Shown here one piece after another: positions 34,286 through 43,411 of a DNA stretch of 64,000 nucleotides. Numbering within the stretch: position 1 is the stretch's first letter; every line of letters begins with the position of its first letter. This DNA is from Streptomyces thermolilacinus SPC6 (lineage in GTDB: Bacteria > Actinomycetota > Actinomycetes > Streptomycetales > Streptomycetaceae). Made by a program: the position numbers and the translations under genes. The stretch lies in NCBI RefSeq assembly GCF_000478605.2, contig NZ_ASHX02000001.1, positions 1,961,895-2,025,894 of the forward strand, given 5' to 3'. The notes under the pieces are model-generated. The model had not been told where the DNA came from. It did no database searches and saw only the letters and a list, made by a program, of their open reading frames with translations.

Positions 34286-35704
34286 TCAGCGCGGGGTGAC
34301 GCGCAGGGTGACCGTCGCGCCCGGCACCGCCCGTACCGTCACCCGCGTCGCCCGCCCGCCCGGCGCCACCTCCGTCCGGTCGGGACGGGCCCGCCCCTCC
34401 GCCCGCACGCGCCAGCCGCGCGCGGACGGCGGGAGGGACAGCTCGGTGACGCCGGGGCGGGCTGTGTACGTGACCCGGTACGCGTCCGCCGCGTGGGCCT
34501 CGTCGCGTACCGCGCCCGCCACCGCCGGGGCGTACGGCGCGGCCGTCTGCCCCTTGTTCGTACGGAACCGGCCCTCGGCGTCCAGCGCGCAGTACCCGCC
34601 GCCGTAGCACCACACGTACCCCGCCCAGCCGGAGCTGTAGCGGTTCAGCGAGGCGAGCGCGTCGCGGTAGAAGCGGCCCATGTTCGGCAGGGAGTTGTTC
34701 AGCGGGCCCCACTCCCCCACGACGACCGGCGTCTTGTACCGCTTCGGGTACTCCACGACCGCCGTCTCGTACGCCTCGATCCACCCGGCCGCCGGGTCGT
34801 AGTCGGCGCCCGCCTCCATCGCCGTGTTGTAGAAGTGCGGCGCGTACACGACCTTCGGGTCGTCGATCCGGCCGAGCCCGGTCGGCACGCCCTCGCCGAC
34901 GATGGGCGTCGGCTCCACGAACAGCCAGTTGTCCCGGTCCACGGCCCGTACGGCCGCCGCGAGCCGACGGTACATGGGCGTCAGCTGCTCGGTCTCGATG
35001 CGGCGGGCGGCGGCCGCCAGGTCCTCACCTTCGCGCAGTTCGCCCATCGGCTCGTTGATCAGGTCGTACCCGAGGACGGCCGGGTGGTCCGCGAACCGGC
35101 CGGCCAGGACCCGCCACATCGCGGCCTGGGCGCGGCGCAGGTCCTCGTCCTCGTAGAGGTGGGTGAAGGCCCGCTGGACGGCCGGTTCGAAGTACTCGGA
35201 GAACCAGTCGTCGGGGTGCGGGGTGAACGGCAGCCCGTCGGTGCGGGTCGCCCACTCCGGTACGCCCCGGTGGCCGAAGGCCGGGCCGAAGACGTCCTGG
35301 TGGGCGTCGATGACGACCTGGACGCGGTGCTTGTGCGCCCAGCCGAGGACCCGCTCGATCCTGCGCAGGTACGCCTCGCTGTACCGGCCGCGCACCGGCT
35401 CCAGGTCGTCCCAGAAGACCAGGAGGCGCGCGAAGCCGAAGCCGTGGGCGGCCAGGTCGCGGAAGTGGCGCTCGGTGACGGCGGACAGGGCGGCGTCGCC
35501 CCGGTTCGCCTTGTCCTCGACGTTCCAGCCGCGCAGGGTGAGGACGCGCCCGCGGTCGTCGGTGAGCGCGGGGATGCCGTCACCGGCGGCGACGGCGTCC
35601 CGGGGTTCCGGTTCCGGGGGCGTCGCCCCGGCCGCCGGGCTGGCCCCGGCGAGCAGGGCGGCGAGGGTGGCGGCGCAGACGGTGGTACGCGTGGGGGTAC
35701 GCAT
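34286..35704 (-). CDS. Secreted GH5-family glycoside hydrolase (endoglycoceramidase-like)
   Basis: A 472-residue secreted enzyme with a 24-residue signal peptide (TVCAATLAALLAGASPAAG). The GH5 barrel begins with VLTLRGWNVEDKANRGD and carries the acid/base glutamate in GYDLINEPMG (near 218) and the nucleophile glutamate in VVVGEWGPLNN (near 329). DAHQDVFGPAFG and WVWCYGGGYC-like loops recall endoglycoceramidase-related GH5 members. A C-terminal beta domain (about 395-472) follows. The substrate is uncertain: a glycolipid or beta-glucoside. ATG 35704 precedes the signal peptide directly. Confidence 0.85.
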   Translation of the reverse strand: MRTPTRTTVCAATLAALLAGASPAAGATPPEPEPRDAVAAGDGIPALTDDRGRVLTLRGWNVEDKANRGDAALSAVTERHFRDLAAHGFGFARLLVFWDDLEPVRGRYSEAYLRRIERVLGWAHKHRVQVVIDAHQDVFGPAFGHRGVPEWATRTDGLPFTPHPDDWFSEYFEPAVQRAFTHLYEDEDLRRAQAAMWRVLAGRFADHPAVLGYDLINEPMGELREGEDLAAAARRIETEQLTPMYRRLAAAVRAVDRDNWLFVEPTPIVGEGVPTGLGRIDDPKVVYAPHFYNTAMEAGADYDPAAGWIEAYETAVVEYPKRYKTPVVVGEWGPLNNSLPNMGRFYRDALASLNRYSSGWAGYVWCYGGGYCALDAEGRFRTNKGQTAAPYAPAVAGAVRDEAHAADAYRVTYTARPGVTELSLPPSARGWRVRAEGRARPDRTEVAPGGRATRVTVRAVPGATVTLRVTPR

Positions 35705-35861
35705 GGTGGACCTCCGGCAGGCGTGACGTGACGCTCGTACGCGACGCGATGCCGGAGATCCCACCCCAGAACCGACGAACCCTCAAGTACCCGTACGGGA
35801 AAGCCCGTCGGGACCGTACTTCAGGAACCGGGGTTCACGGACTGCGGGAAGCGGGCGCCGG

Positions 35862-36830
35862 TCAGGAACCGGGCGTCAGCACGACCTTCCCGAACAGGTC
35901 GCCCGACTCCATCTTGGCGAAGCCCTCCCGCGCCCGCTCCAGCGGCAGCACCTCGTCGATGACGGGCCGGACACCGGTGGCGGCGCAGAAGGCGAGGAGG
36001 TCCTCCAGCTCGTCCTTGGACCCCATGGTGGAGCCGACGACCTTCAGCTCCAGGAAGAAGATCCGGGTCAGCTCTGCGTGCGAGGGCCGGTCGCCGCTGG
36101 TCGCGCCGGAGATGACCAGCGTGCCGCCGGGCTTCAGCGACTTGACCGAGTGGGACCAGGTGGCGGCGCCGACCGTCTCGATGACGGCGTCCACGCGCTG
36201 CGGCAGCCGCGCGCCCGGCTCGAACGCGTCCACGGCGCCCAGATCGACGGCCCGCTTCCGCTTCGCCTCGTCGCGGCTGGTGGCGTAGACCCGCAGGCCC
36301 GCCGCCTTGCCCAGCACGATCGCGGCGGTCGCGACACCGCCGCCCGCGCCCTGCACGAGCACGGAGTCGCCGGGGCGGACCCCGGCGTTGGTGAACAGCA
36401 TGCGGTACGCGGTGAGCCAGGCGGTCGGGAGGCAGGCGGCCTCCTCGAAGCTCAGCTCCTTCGGCTTGGGCAGCACGTTCCAGGCGGGCACGGCGACCCG
36501 CTCGGCGAACGTGCCCTGGTAGCGCTCGGTCAGGATGGATCGGGGCTCACGGGGCCCGACGCCGTGGCCGGTCTGGCCGATGACGGAGTGGATGACGACC
36601 TCGTTGCCGTCCTCGTCGAGGCCGGCGGCGTCACAGCCGAGGATCATCGGCAGCTTGTCCTCGGGCAGGCCGACCCCGCGCAGGGACCACAGGTCGTGGT
36701 GGTTGAGGGAGGCGGCCTTGACGGTGACGGTGGTCCAGCCCGGCCGTACCTCGGGCTCCGGGCGGTCACCCAGCTCAAGGCCGTTGAGGGGCTGATCGCG
36801 GTCGATACGTGCGGCATAGGCAGCGAACAT
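35862..36830 (-). CDS. Zinc-binding-type MDR oxidoreductase
   Basis: A 322-residue medium-chain dehydrogenase/reductase. The GroES-like N-terminal domain (VKAASLNHHDLWSLRGV, then ILGCDAAGL) lacks the cysteine cluster of the structural zinc site, and the Rossmann domain has VLVQGAGGGVATAAIVLGKA (GxGxxG). These features suggest a zinc-independent quinone-oxidoreductase-like enzyme using NADPH. The substrate is unknown. It is the last core gene before the accessory scar. Confidence 0.87.
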   Translation of the reverse strand: MFAAYAARIDRDQPLNGLELGDRPEPEVRPGWTTVTVKAASLNHHDLWSLRGVGLPEDKLPMILGCDAAGLDEDGNEVVIHSVIGQTGHGVGPREPRSILTERYQGTFAERVAVPAWNVLPKPKELSFEEAACLPTAWLTAYRMLFTNAGVRPGDSVLVQGAGGGVATAAIVLGKAAGLRVYATSRDEAKRKRAVDLGAVDAFEPGARLPQRVDAVIETVGAATWSHSVKSLKPGGTLVISGATSGDRPSHAELTRIFFLELKVVGSTMGSKDELEDLLAFCAATGVRPVIDEVLPLERAREGFAKMESGDLFGKVVLTPGS

Positions 36831-36989
36831 GGCCCTGAGACTAGGCGTGTCGGGTCACCGGAAGGAACCACACCCCCATGTGACGCGCGTCCCTCCCCCG
36901 CCGCCCAGGCCCCCCGGAGCGGCCCTCAGGGGCCGTACGGTGCCGTCCCCGCACCCCGCACACCCCCGCGGCCCGCCGCCAAGGACCGA

Positions 36990-37260
36990 GCCAGTCCTCC
37001 GCCCGGCGGGCGACCGTCACGGTCGCGGGCACGGGCCATGCTGACGAGGACGGCGGCCTGTGGTACTTCGAGGCCGTACCCGACGGCGGTGAGTTGATCG
37101 TCAAGCAAGCCGAGCTGACTCCGAGCGGCCGACTCCACCGGTACGGCTGGAAGCACCTGGAGGACGAGCACGGATTCCTCACGGACCAGGCGATCGACCC
37201 TGCGAAGATCCACTGGAGGCCATCCCGGCCGAGGAGTTCCACCGGGTGTGGACTCGCTGA
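36990..37260 (+). pseudogene. Frameshifted remnant of a small protein (DUF6881-like)
   Basis: One frame reads ADEDGGLWYFEAVPDGGELI...KQAELTPSGRLHRYGW up to KIHW near 37216; the continuation AIPAEEFHRVWTR and a stop at 37258-37260 lies in another frame. Restoring a single G after TGG joins the two, so a one-base deletion has broken the gene. No start codon with a ribosome site is visible, so the 5' end also seems lost. The tail (a short EEF..VW motif) recalls DUF6881, which often includes immunity-type proteins, but this match is tentative. The gap 37261-37419 shows nothing. Confidence 0.55.
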
Positions 37261-37419
37261 GCTGGCTGGACACCCGCTTCAGGAGAGAGGCTGGGCAATC
37301 TGGTGGCTGAGCTGCGACTTCGCCGGCCGAGGCAGCAGGCGAATACTAAACCGCCGGACACTGGTGCTGCCCATGGCTGACCCCTGGATCCGACACGATT
37401 GTGGCACGGACTTCGCTCG

Positions 37420-38025
37420 TCAACTGTCGTTCGTTCCGGGGCGAGGATCGGCCGCTCGGATGCAGTCATTGAGGGCGGCAAAGGACACTGGCGGACCGGC
37501 CACCGCGCGAACGGTGCTCAGGCTGACGCTGTCCGAGTCCAGGGCAGCGACTGCTGGGCGGGGGAGTACGTAGAACTCCCACTGGGCCGTGTCGAGTGGG
37601 TTGTAGACAGCGTGTTCACGGGAGGTCTGGACGGCGAACACGTAGACGTCGGCGTTGTACGACTTTGCCTCCGAGTAGCCGCCCTCGGATGACCACGTGC
37701 AAGCCCGGAGCCCACTGAAGCGGATCTGAGAGTGCGTGCGCTGCTCCCAGGCTTGCAGATAGGCGCCGGCCTTGACCTCGATGCGCAGTCCGTCGTCAGT
37801 CTCGACATCGTGGCTTGCCCACTCCACCCGCGGCTCGCTGGAGCCGACCGCCTGGTGGATCAGGAATTCGGCGAACAGACCACGTGTGTTGTTCATACGG
37901 AGGTCCGGCATGGCGAACCGCCAGAAGTCGACCACGGTTGCGTCCGGGACGCCGACGACTGACTCGTCCCCGCGGAGCGGGGGTATGGGTCGCGGGCTTA
38001 AAGGTTGACGAGCAGACTGCTCCAT
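37420..38025 (-). CDS. Putative PD-(D/E)XK nuclease-like protein in accessory DNA
   Basis: A 201-residue protein with AEFLIHQAVG followed by ASHDVETDDGLRIEVKAGAY. The acidic residue, strand, EVK and following strand match the PD-(D/E)XK nuclease core (E, D-x(n)-ExK). The remainder contains aromatic strands (ADVYVFAVQTSREHA, WEFYVLPRPAVAALD). I do not recognise the family precisely. The DNA is clearly lower in GC than its neighbours and the gene lies between a decayed gene and a tRNA fragment, indicating horizontal acquisition. It could be a restriction or mobile-element nuclease. The start is at 38025 or an internal ATG. Confidence 0.6.
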   Translation of the reverse strand: MEQSARQPLSPRPIPPLRGDESVVGVPDATVVDFWRFAMPDLRMNNTRGLFAEFLIHQAVGSSEPRVEWASHDVETDDGLRIEVKAGAYLQAWEQRTHSQIRFSGLRACTWSSEGGYSEAKSYNADVYVFAVQTSREHAVYNPLDTAQWEFYVLPRPAVAALDSDSVSLSTVRAVAGPPVSFAALNDCIRAADPRPGTNDS

Positions 38026-38121
38026 AGTCGCAGTCTGTCAGGTCGGTGAGGCTTGGATGCAGAGGCACGTGCCTAGCACGACTTCGGACACAAGCCCTTC
38101 CTGAGCTGGCCCTTCTCGCTG

Positions 38122-38171
38122 TGCCCCGGCGGGATTCGAACCTACGACACCCGCTTTAGGAAAGCGGTGCT
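38122..38171 (-). other. 3' fragment of tRNA-Arg(CCT), probable attachment-site relic
   Basis: Read on the minus strand, the segment contains an intact anticodon arm (CCGCT-TTCCTAA-AGCGG, anticodon CCT), a variable region, a T-arm with GGTTCGAATCC and the acceptor 3' strand CCGGGGCA. The 5' acceptor strand and D-arm are absent: the sequence before AGCACCG is unrelated. Integrases of Streptomyces elements recombine in just this 3' half of tRNA genes, so this is most likely an att copy left by an integrative element. No intact tRNA-Arg(CCT) is present in the window. Confidence 0.75.
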
Positions 38172-38266
38172 GTGGCCGCCCCACGCGTCCGCAGGTATGA
38201 CGGCGGCGGTACGGCGGTACCGGCGGGCCGACAGCCCCGGCCGCCGCTCGAGGGGTCCCGCATGCC

Positions 38267-38313
38267 GAAGGGCCGTGCTCCTTCCCCCGCACGGGGAGGG
38301 AGCGCGGCCCTTC
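38267..38313 (-). terminator. Hairpin terminator after malic enzyme
   Basis: A 21-bp near-perfect stem, GAAGGGCCGTGCTCCTTCCCC paired with its complement ending GCGGCCCTTC (two wobble pairs), with a loop of about four bases, begins 58 bp beyond the malic enzyme stop. Confidence 0.8.
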
Positions 38314-38370
38314 AGGCTCATGTCAGCGCGGGGCCGGGGCCCGCGGGGTGCGGGCGCCCGGCTCGCACGC

Positions 38371-39594
38371 TCAGCGGCGGGCGACGCCCTCCGCGCGGGC
38401 GGCCGCCGCGACGGCCGCGGTGACCGCCGGGGCCACGCGCTCGTCGAACGGCGACGGGATCACGTAGTCGGCGGCGAGGTCGTCGCCGACCACGTCCGCC
38501 AGCGCGTTGGCCGCCGCGATCTTCATGCCCTCGGTGATGCGGGACGCCCGCACCTGGAGGGCGCCCGCGAAGATCCCGGGGAAGGCCAGCACGTTGTTGA
38601 TCTGGTTCGGGAAGTCCGACCGGCCGGTGGCCACGACCGCCGCGTACTTGTGGGCGATCTCCGGGTGGACCTCCGGGTTCGGGTTGGCCATGGCGAACAC
38701 GAACGAGTTCGGCGCCATCGACGCGACCGCCGGCTCCGGCACCGTACCGCCGGAGACGCCGATGAAGACGTCCGCGCCGGCGAGGGCCGACTCCAGCGAG
38801 CCGGACAGGCCCGCCTTGTTGGTGAGCTCGGCGAGCTCCCGCTTGACCGGCGTCAGGTCCTCCCGGTCCCGGCTGACGATGCCCTTGCGGTCGGCGACCG
38901 CCACATCGCCGAGACCGGCCTCCAGCAGGAACTTCGCGATCGCCACACCAGCCGCGCCCGCGCCGGAGATCACGGCGCGCAGGTCGCCGAGACCGCGACC
39001 GGTGAGCCTGGCCGCGTTGCGCAGGGCCGCCAGGGTGACGATGGCCGTGCCGTGCTGGTCGTCGTGGAAGACCGGGATGTCGAGGCGCTCCTGGAGCTTC
39101 CGCTCGATCTCGAAGCAGCGCGGCGCCGAGATGTCCTCCAGGTTGACCCCGCCGAAGGAGGGGGCGAGCCGGACGACGGTCTCGACGATCTCGTCGGCGT
39201 CGGTCGTGGCGAGCGCGATGGGCACCGCGTCCACGCCGCCGAACTGCTTGAAGAGGATGGCCTTGCCCTCCATCACGGGGAGGGAGGCCTCGGGCCCGAT
39301 GTCGCCGAGGCCCAGGACGGCGGTGCCGTCCGTGACGACGGCGACGACCTGGGACTTCCAGGTGTAGTCGTGGACGAGTTCGGGACGCTCGGCGATGGCG
39401 CTGCACACTTTCGCCACGCCGGGCGTGTACGCGAGGGACAGGTCGTCCTTGTCGCGGACCGGGACGGTGGCCTGCACGGCCATCTTGCCGCCCCGGTGGA
39501 GGGCGAATGCCGGATCGAAGGGTTCGTCCGAAGCGCCGCGCGTACCGCCGTCGGTATCGCTGTCGCTACGAGGGTTGACGATCTCCGCTGCCAT
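38371..39594 (-). CDS. NAD(P)-dependent malic enzyme
   Basis: A 407-residue cytoplasmic malic enzyme that oxidatively decarboxylates malate to pyruvate. SLAYTPGVAKVCSAIAE is the malic-enzyme signature with the catalytic tyrosine region. VVTDGTAVLGLGDIGPEA, CFEIERKL and DIPVFHDDQHGTAIV are the metal-binding and catalytic segments, and AVISGAGAAGVAIAKFLL is the dinucleotide-binding loop. The length is that of short bacterial malic enzymes. AAGGGG precedes the ATG. Cofactor preference is not clear from sequence, though the Streptomyces orthologue is known as NADP-dependent. Confidence 0.94.
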   Translation of the reverse strand: MAAEIVNPRSDSDTDGGTRGASDEPFDPAFALHRGGKMAVQATVPVRDKDDLSLAYTPGVAKVCSAIAERPELVHDYTWKSQVVAVVTDGTAVLGLGDIGPEASLPVMEGKAILFKQFGGVDAVPIALATTDADEIVETVVRLAPSFGGVNLEDISAPRCFEIERKLQERLDIPVFHDDQHGTAIVTLAALRNAARLTGRGLGDLRAVISGAGAAGVAIAKFLLEAGLGDVAVADRKGIVSRDREDLTPVKRELAELTNKAGLSGSLESALAGADVFIGVSGGTVPEPAVASMAPNSFVFAMANPNPEVHPEIAHKYAAVVATGRSDFPNQINNVLAFPGIFAGALQVRASRITEGMKIAAANALADVVGDDLAADYVIPSPFDERVAPAVTAAVAAAARAEGVARR

Positions 39595-40613
39595 TGGGTT
39601 GACCCCTTAATTCTTCATGGTCTGAGGGTGGCCACTCCTGGTTGAGGAGGGGTAGGCGGGCACCGCGTCCGTGCCACGCGGCAGGCGGTTGGCCCGCCCC
39701 CGCGGGGACTGGTACGAACGCGCGGGCGCGCCGCACAACGCGCCCTGAGCCCCGGATGAGGGGTGTAAGGATCCTTCTTACCTGACGGAGGGCCCGCCAG
39801 ACGAGTCGGATTCGCCGCGAGAACCGTCACCCGTGCCGACAGCCGCCCGACGGGCCCGCAGGCCCAGGGCCTGTAAGGGGCGTCCAACCGGCCAGTAGGT
39901 GACACGGGGCTGTCCCCTGGAGGTCGCCGAGCCGTCCCGCAGGGACGCCGACCGGGCCCGCAGAAGCCGCCGGGCCACCCCGCAGGGGCAGCCGGCCACC
40001 CCGCAAGCGCGCCGAGCCGGTCCCGTACGGGTGCCTGGTCCAGTCCCGTAAAGGCCGCGCAGCCATCCCGTAAGGGCGGTCGAACCGATCCCCCGTACGG
40101 GTCGCGGACCCCGTTCCGTACGAGCCACCGGCCCCGGGTCCCGTACAAGCCGATCCGGCCCCGTACGAGTCGCGGAAGCGTCCCCCGCCGGTGCCCCGCG
40201 GGGCGGCCTCCGGAGTCGCCCGGCCATCGGGCGAAACGGTCCACCGCGCCCGGTGACCGCGGGATCACGTATCCGGCCATACGGCCCAGAGCGCCCCGGG
40301 GTCCGGTGACATGACTCATAGGCGAATGTCTGGACAAGTCCTCTCCGGCGCCGGATTGCCACCCCAATCCCGTCCGGATGGCGAGATCGGCAGGAGACTT
40401 TCCGGCGCGTCTCCGATGTGTCCGCAGAAGGTCCGGCCATGGTGGGCCGGGCTGTTGAGGTTCAGGGGTCACCCGTTACCCGATTTTGACATGCTGGGCC
40501 CCTTGTTAGAGGTGGTCCGAATGGCAAGATGCCGTAATCACACGAGGTCGCGACACCCGAAGGTGCGTGCCCGACCCCTTGGCATTCCTTTCACCCTCCG
40601 GAGGAACCCGACC
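39595..40613. other. Gene-free 1-kb interval upstream of the amino-acid transporter
   Basis: The interval between malic enzyme and the transporter contains the repeat array at 39925-40195 and no plausible gene; open frames across it are low-complexity and lack ribosome sites. Near the transporter, TTGACA (40486-40491) followed by TAGAGG (40507-40512) at 15-bp spacing is a possible promoter. Confidence 0.6.
39925..40195. repeat. Array of about twelve degenerate 22-bp repeats
   Basis: About twelve head-to-tail units with approximate consensus GCCGAGCCGGTCCCGTACGGGC cover 271 bp. Each unit carries a CCCG(T/C)A(C/A)GGG-like core, often a short palindrome. The unit length is not a multiple of three, so this is not a coding repeat. 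The same core occurs in the linker-coding parts of two histidine kinase-like genes in the window. Confidence 0.7.
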
Positions 40614-41603
40614 ATGACCGCAAGCACCACCCACCGCCCGACCGTCGCGAAGCCCCGGACGCCGCGGGCGTCCCGGACCGTCGCGGTCGCGGCCACCGCG
40701 GTCGCCGGCGCCATGCTGCTCACCGCGTGTGGCGACCAGACGCAGAACGGCGCCTCCGAGAAGGAGACCAAGGGCTCGGCGGTCGCCTCCGCCCCGCTGG
40801 CCGACAAGCTGCCGAAGGACATCCGCGACAAGGGCGTCATCAAGGTCGGCTCGGACATCGCGTACGCCCCTGTCGAGTTCAAGGACAAGGACGGCAAGAC
40901 GGTCGGCATCGACCCCGACCTGGCCGACGCGATGGGCAAGCAGCTCGGCGTGAAGTTCCAGTTCGAGAACGGCACCTTCGACACCCTGATCACCGGTCTG
41001 CGCGCCAAGCGGTACGACATCGCGATGTCCGCCATGACGGACACGAAGGACCGCCAGGAGGGCATCGACTCGGAGACGAAGAAGAAGGTCGGCGAGGGCG
41101 TCGACTTCGTCGACTACTTCAACGCCGGTGTCTCCATCTACACCAAGAAGGGCGACGACAAGGGCATCAAGTCCTGGTCGGACCTCTGCGGCAAGAAGAT
41201 CGTCGTCCAGCGCGGCACGGTCTCGGAGGACCTCGCCAAGTCCGAGTCGAAGAAGTGCACCGACGGCAAGAAGCCGGCCATCACGATCGAGGCCTTCGAC
41301 ACCGACCAGCAGGCCCAGACCCGCCTGCGCGCGGGCGGCGCCGACGCCGGCTCCTCCGACTTCCCGGTCGCCGCGTACACCGTGAAGACCTCCGGCGGCG
41401 GCAACGACTTCCAGATCGTCGGCGAGCAGGTCGAGGCCGCCCCGTACGGCATCGCCGTCGCCAAGAACAACACGCAGCTGCGCGACGCGATCAAGGCCGC
41501 CCTGGACGCGATCATCGCCAACGGCGAGTACAAGAAGGTCCTCGACAAGTGGGGCGTCGCCCAGGGCGCCGTGACCGAGGCCAAGATCAACGGCGGTTCC
41601 TGA
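40614..41603 (+). CDS. Amino-acid ABC transporter substrate-binding lipoprotein
   Basis: A 329-residue lipoprotein with a GGAGG ribosome site. The lipobox is LLTAC with the lipidated cysteine at position 39. The family-3 solute-binding fold follows (KVGSDIAYAPVEFKDKDGK, GLRAKRYDIAMSAMTDT, IVVQRGTVSEDLA and ANGEYKKVLDKWGV). Such proteins bind polar amino acids, especially glutamate or glutamine, at the outer face of the membrane. It heads an operon with the permease and ATPase genes. Specificity is inferred. Confidence 0.9.
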   Translation: MTASTTHRPTVAKPRTPRASRTVAVAATAVAGAMLLTACGDQTQNGASEKETKGSAVASAPLADKLPKDIRDKGVIKVGSDIAYAPVEFKDKDGKTVGIDPDLADAMGKQLGVKFQFENGTFDTLITGLRAKRYDIAMSAMTDTKDRQEGIDSETKKKVGEGVDFVDYFNAGVSIYTKKGDDKGIKSWSDLCGKKIVVQRGTVSEDLAKSESKKCTDGKKPAITIEAFDTDQQAQTRLRAGGADAGSSDFPVAAYTVKTSGGGNDFQIVGEQVEAAPYGIAVAKNNTQLRDAIKAALDAIIANGEYKKVLDKWGVAQGAVTEAKINGGS

Positions 41604-41646
41604 TCCCCGGCCGGGCACCGACAGGCCACTGAGAGGCACCACCACT

Positions 41647-42585
41647 GTGACAACTGACATCGAGAAGAAGGGCCCGGACGGCGCCGTCCCGCCGTCCGGC
41701 CCCGAAGCGATCAAGGCGATCCCGGTCCGCCACTTCGGCCGGTACATCAGCGCCGTCGTCGCCATCGCGGCCTTCGCCGCGATCGTCTACGCGTTCGCGC
41801 AGGGCAACATCAACTGGGACGCGATCCCCGGCTACTTCTTCGACGACCGGATCATCGAGGGCGTCGGCCAGACGCTGCTCCTGACCATCCTGTCGATGGC
41901 CATCGGCATCGTCGGCGGCATCCTGCTGGCCGTCATGCGGCTGTCGAAGAACCCGGTCACCTCGTCGATCGCCTGGTTCTACATCTGGTTCTTCCGGGGC
42001 ACCCCGGTCCTGGTCCAGCTGTTCGTCTGGTTCAACCTGGGGCTGGTCTTCGAGTACATCAACCTCGGCCCGTTCTACAAGGACGAGTGGTCCGACTTCA
42101 TGACGCCGTTCCTCACGGCGCTCCTGGGTCTGGGCCTGAACGAGGCCGCGTACATGGCGGAGATCTGCCGCGCGGGTCTCCTCGCGGTGGACGAGGGCCA
42201 GACCGAGGCCGCCCACGCGCTGGGCATGAGCCACGGCAAGACGCTGCGCCGCATCGTGATCCCGCAGGCCATGCGCGTCATCGTGCCCCCCACGGGCAAC
42301 GAGGTCATCAACATGCTGAAGACGACCTCGCTGGTGGCGGCGGTGCAGTACTACGAACTGCTGCGCAACGCGCAGGACATCGGGCAGACCTCCGGCGCCC
42401 CGGTGGAGATGCTGTTCCTGGCGGCCACCTGGTACCTGATCATGACCTCGGTCCTCAGCGTCGGCCAGTACTACCTGGAGCGGTACTACGCGCGCGGCAG
42501 CTCCCGCTCGCTTCCGGCCACCCCGTGGCAGAAGGTGAAGACGCACCTGATGTCGTTCTCGAGCCGGCAGGGAGGCAAGGCATGA
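41647..42585 (+). CDS. Amino-acid ABC transporter permease
   Basis: A 312-residue His/Glu/Gln/Arg-type permease. A cytoplasmic N-terminal segment precedes several transmembrane helices ([38 protein letters not shown]), and the EAA loop appears as [19 protein letters not shown], which docks on the ATPase. [15 protein letters not shown] is a family motif. It begins at a GTG with GAGAGG upstream and overlaps the ATPase start by 4 bp. It is probably a homodimeric channel, as only one permease gene is present. Confidence 0.92.
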   Translation: MTTDIEKKGPDGAVPPSGPEAIKAIPVRHFGRYISAVVAIAAFAAIVYAFAQGNINWDAIPGYFFDDRIIEGVGQTLLLTILSMAIGIVGGILLAVMRLSKNPVTSSIAWFYIWFFRGTPVLVQLFVWFNLGLVFEYINLGPFYKDEWSDFMTPFLTALLGLGLNEAAYMAEICRAGLLAVDEGQTEAAHALGMSHGKTLRRIVIPQAMRVIVPPTGNEVINMLKTTSLVAAVQYYELLRNAQDIGQTSGAPVEMLFLAATWYLIMTSVLSVGQYYLERYYARGSSRSLPATPWQKVKTHLMSFSSRQGGKA

Positions 42586-43349
42586 CCGCGAACGCCATGG
42601 TGAAGGCCGAGGGCGTCCACAAGTCCTACGGCGCCGCGCACATCCTGAAGGGCATCGACCTGGAGGTCGCGCCGGGCGAGGTCTTCTGCCTCATCGGCCC
42701 GTCCGGCTCCGGCAAGTCGACGTTCCTGCGCTGCATCAACCACCTGGAGAAGGTCAACGCCGGGCGGCTGTACGTAGACGGCGAGCTGGTCGGCTACCGC
42801 CAGAAGGGCGACAAGCTGTACGAGCTCAAGGACAGTGAGGTCGCGCTGAAGCGGCGGGACATCGGCATGGTGTTCCAGCGCTTCAACCTGTTCCCGCACA
42901 TGACGGCCGTCGAGAACGTCATGGAGGCACCGGTCCAGGTCAAGGGCGAGTCCAAGGCGGTGGCCCGCGAGCGGGCGCTGAAGCTGCTGGACCGGGTCGG
43001 CCTCGGCGACCGCGCCGGCCACTACCCGTCGCAGCTGTCGGGCGGCCAGCAGCAGCGCGTGGCGATCGCCCGCGCGCTGGCCATGGAGCCGAAGCTGATG
43101 CTGTTCGACGAGCCCACGTCGGCGCTCGACCCGGAGCTGGTCGGTGACGTCCTGGACGTCATGCGGGACCTCGCCGAGTCGGGCATGACGATGGTCGTCG
43201 TCACGCACGAGATGGGCTTCGCGCGCGAGGTCGGCGACTCGCTGGTGTTCATGGACGGCGGTGTGGTGGTCGAGTCCGGCAACCCGCGCGACGTCCTGAC
43301 CAACCCGCAGCACGACCGGACGAAGGCGTTCCTGTCGAAGGTGCTGTAG
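42582..43349 (+). CDS. Amino-acid ABC transporter ATPase
   Basis: A 255-residue ABC ATPase of the GlnQ type. Walker A is GPSGSGKST, the Q-loop [12 protein letters not shown], the signature LSGGQQQRV and Walker [13 protein letters not shown], followed by the H-loop in VVTHEMGFA. All catalytic residues are present. Its ATG overlaps the permease stop, and the gene is followed by a strong terminator, closing the three-gene operon. Confidence 0.95.
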   Translation: MTANAMVKAEGVHKSYGAAHILKGIDLEVAPGEVFCLIGPSGSGKSTFLRCINHLEKVNAGRLYVDGELVGYRQKGDKLYELKDSEVALKRRDIGMVFQRFNLFPHMTAVENVMEAPVQVKGESKAVARERALKLLDRVGLGDRAGHYPSQLSGGQQQRVAIARALAMEPKLMLFDEPTSALDPELVGDVLDVMRDLAESGMTMVVVTHEMGFAREVGDSLVFMDGGVVVESGNPRDVLTNPQHDRTKAFLSKVL

Positions 43350-43366
43350 CGGCCGCGTGAACCCCC

Positions 43367-43411
43367 GAGGGGCGCCGCCCACCAGGTCCGTCCTGGCGGG
43401 CGGCGCCCCTC
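43367..43411 (+). terminator. Hairpin terminator of the amino-acid transporter operon
   Basis: A perfect 14-bp stem, GAGGGGCGCCGCCC paired with GGGCGGCGCCCCTC, with a 17-nt loop, starts 18 bp after the ATPase stop codon. Confidence 0.85.

Noticed and set aside
38122..38171. A complete tRNA-Arg gene
   Set aside because: The 5' acceptor strand and D-arm are missing; only the part from the anticodon arm to the 3' end is present.
39615..40472. Minus-strand frames over the repeat array
   Set aside because: They consist of repeated RTGPAR-like low-complexity sequence produced by the 22-bp repeats in shifting frames, without ribosome sites.
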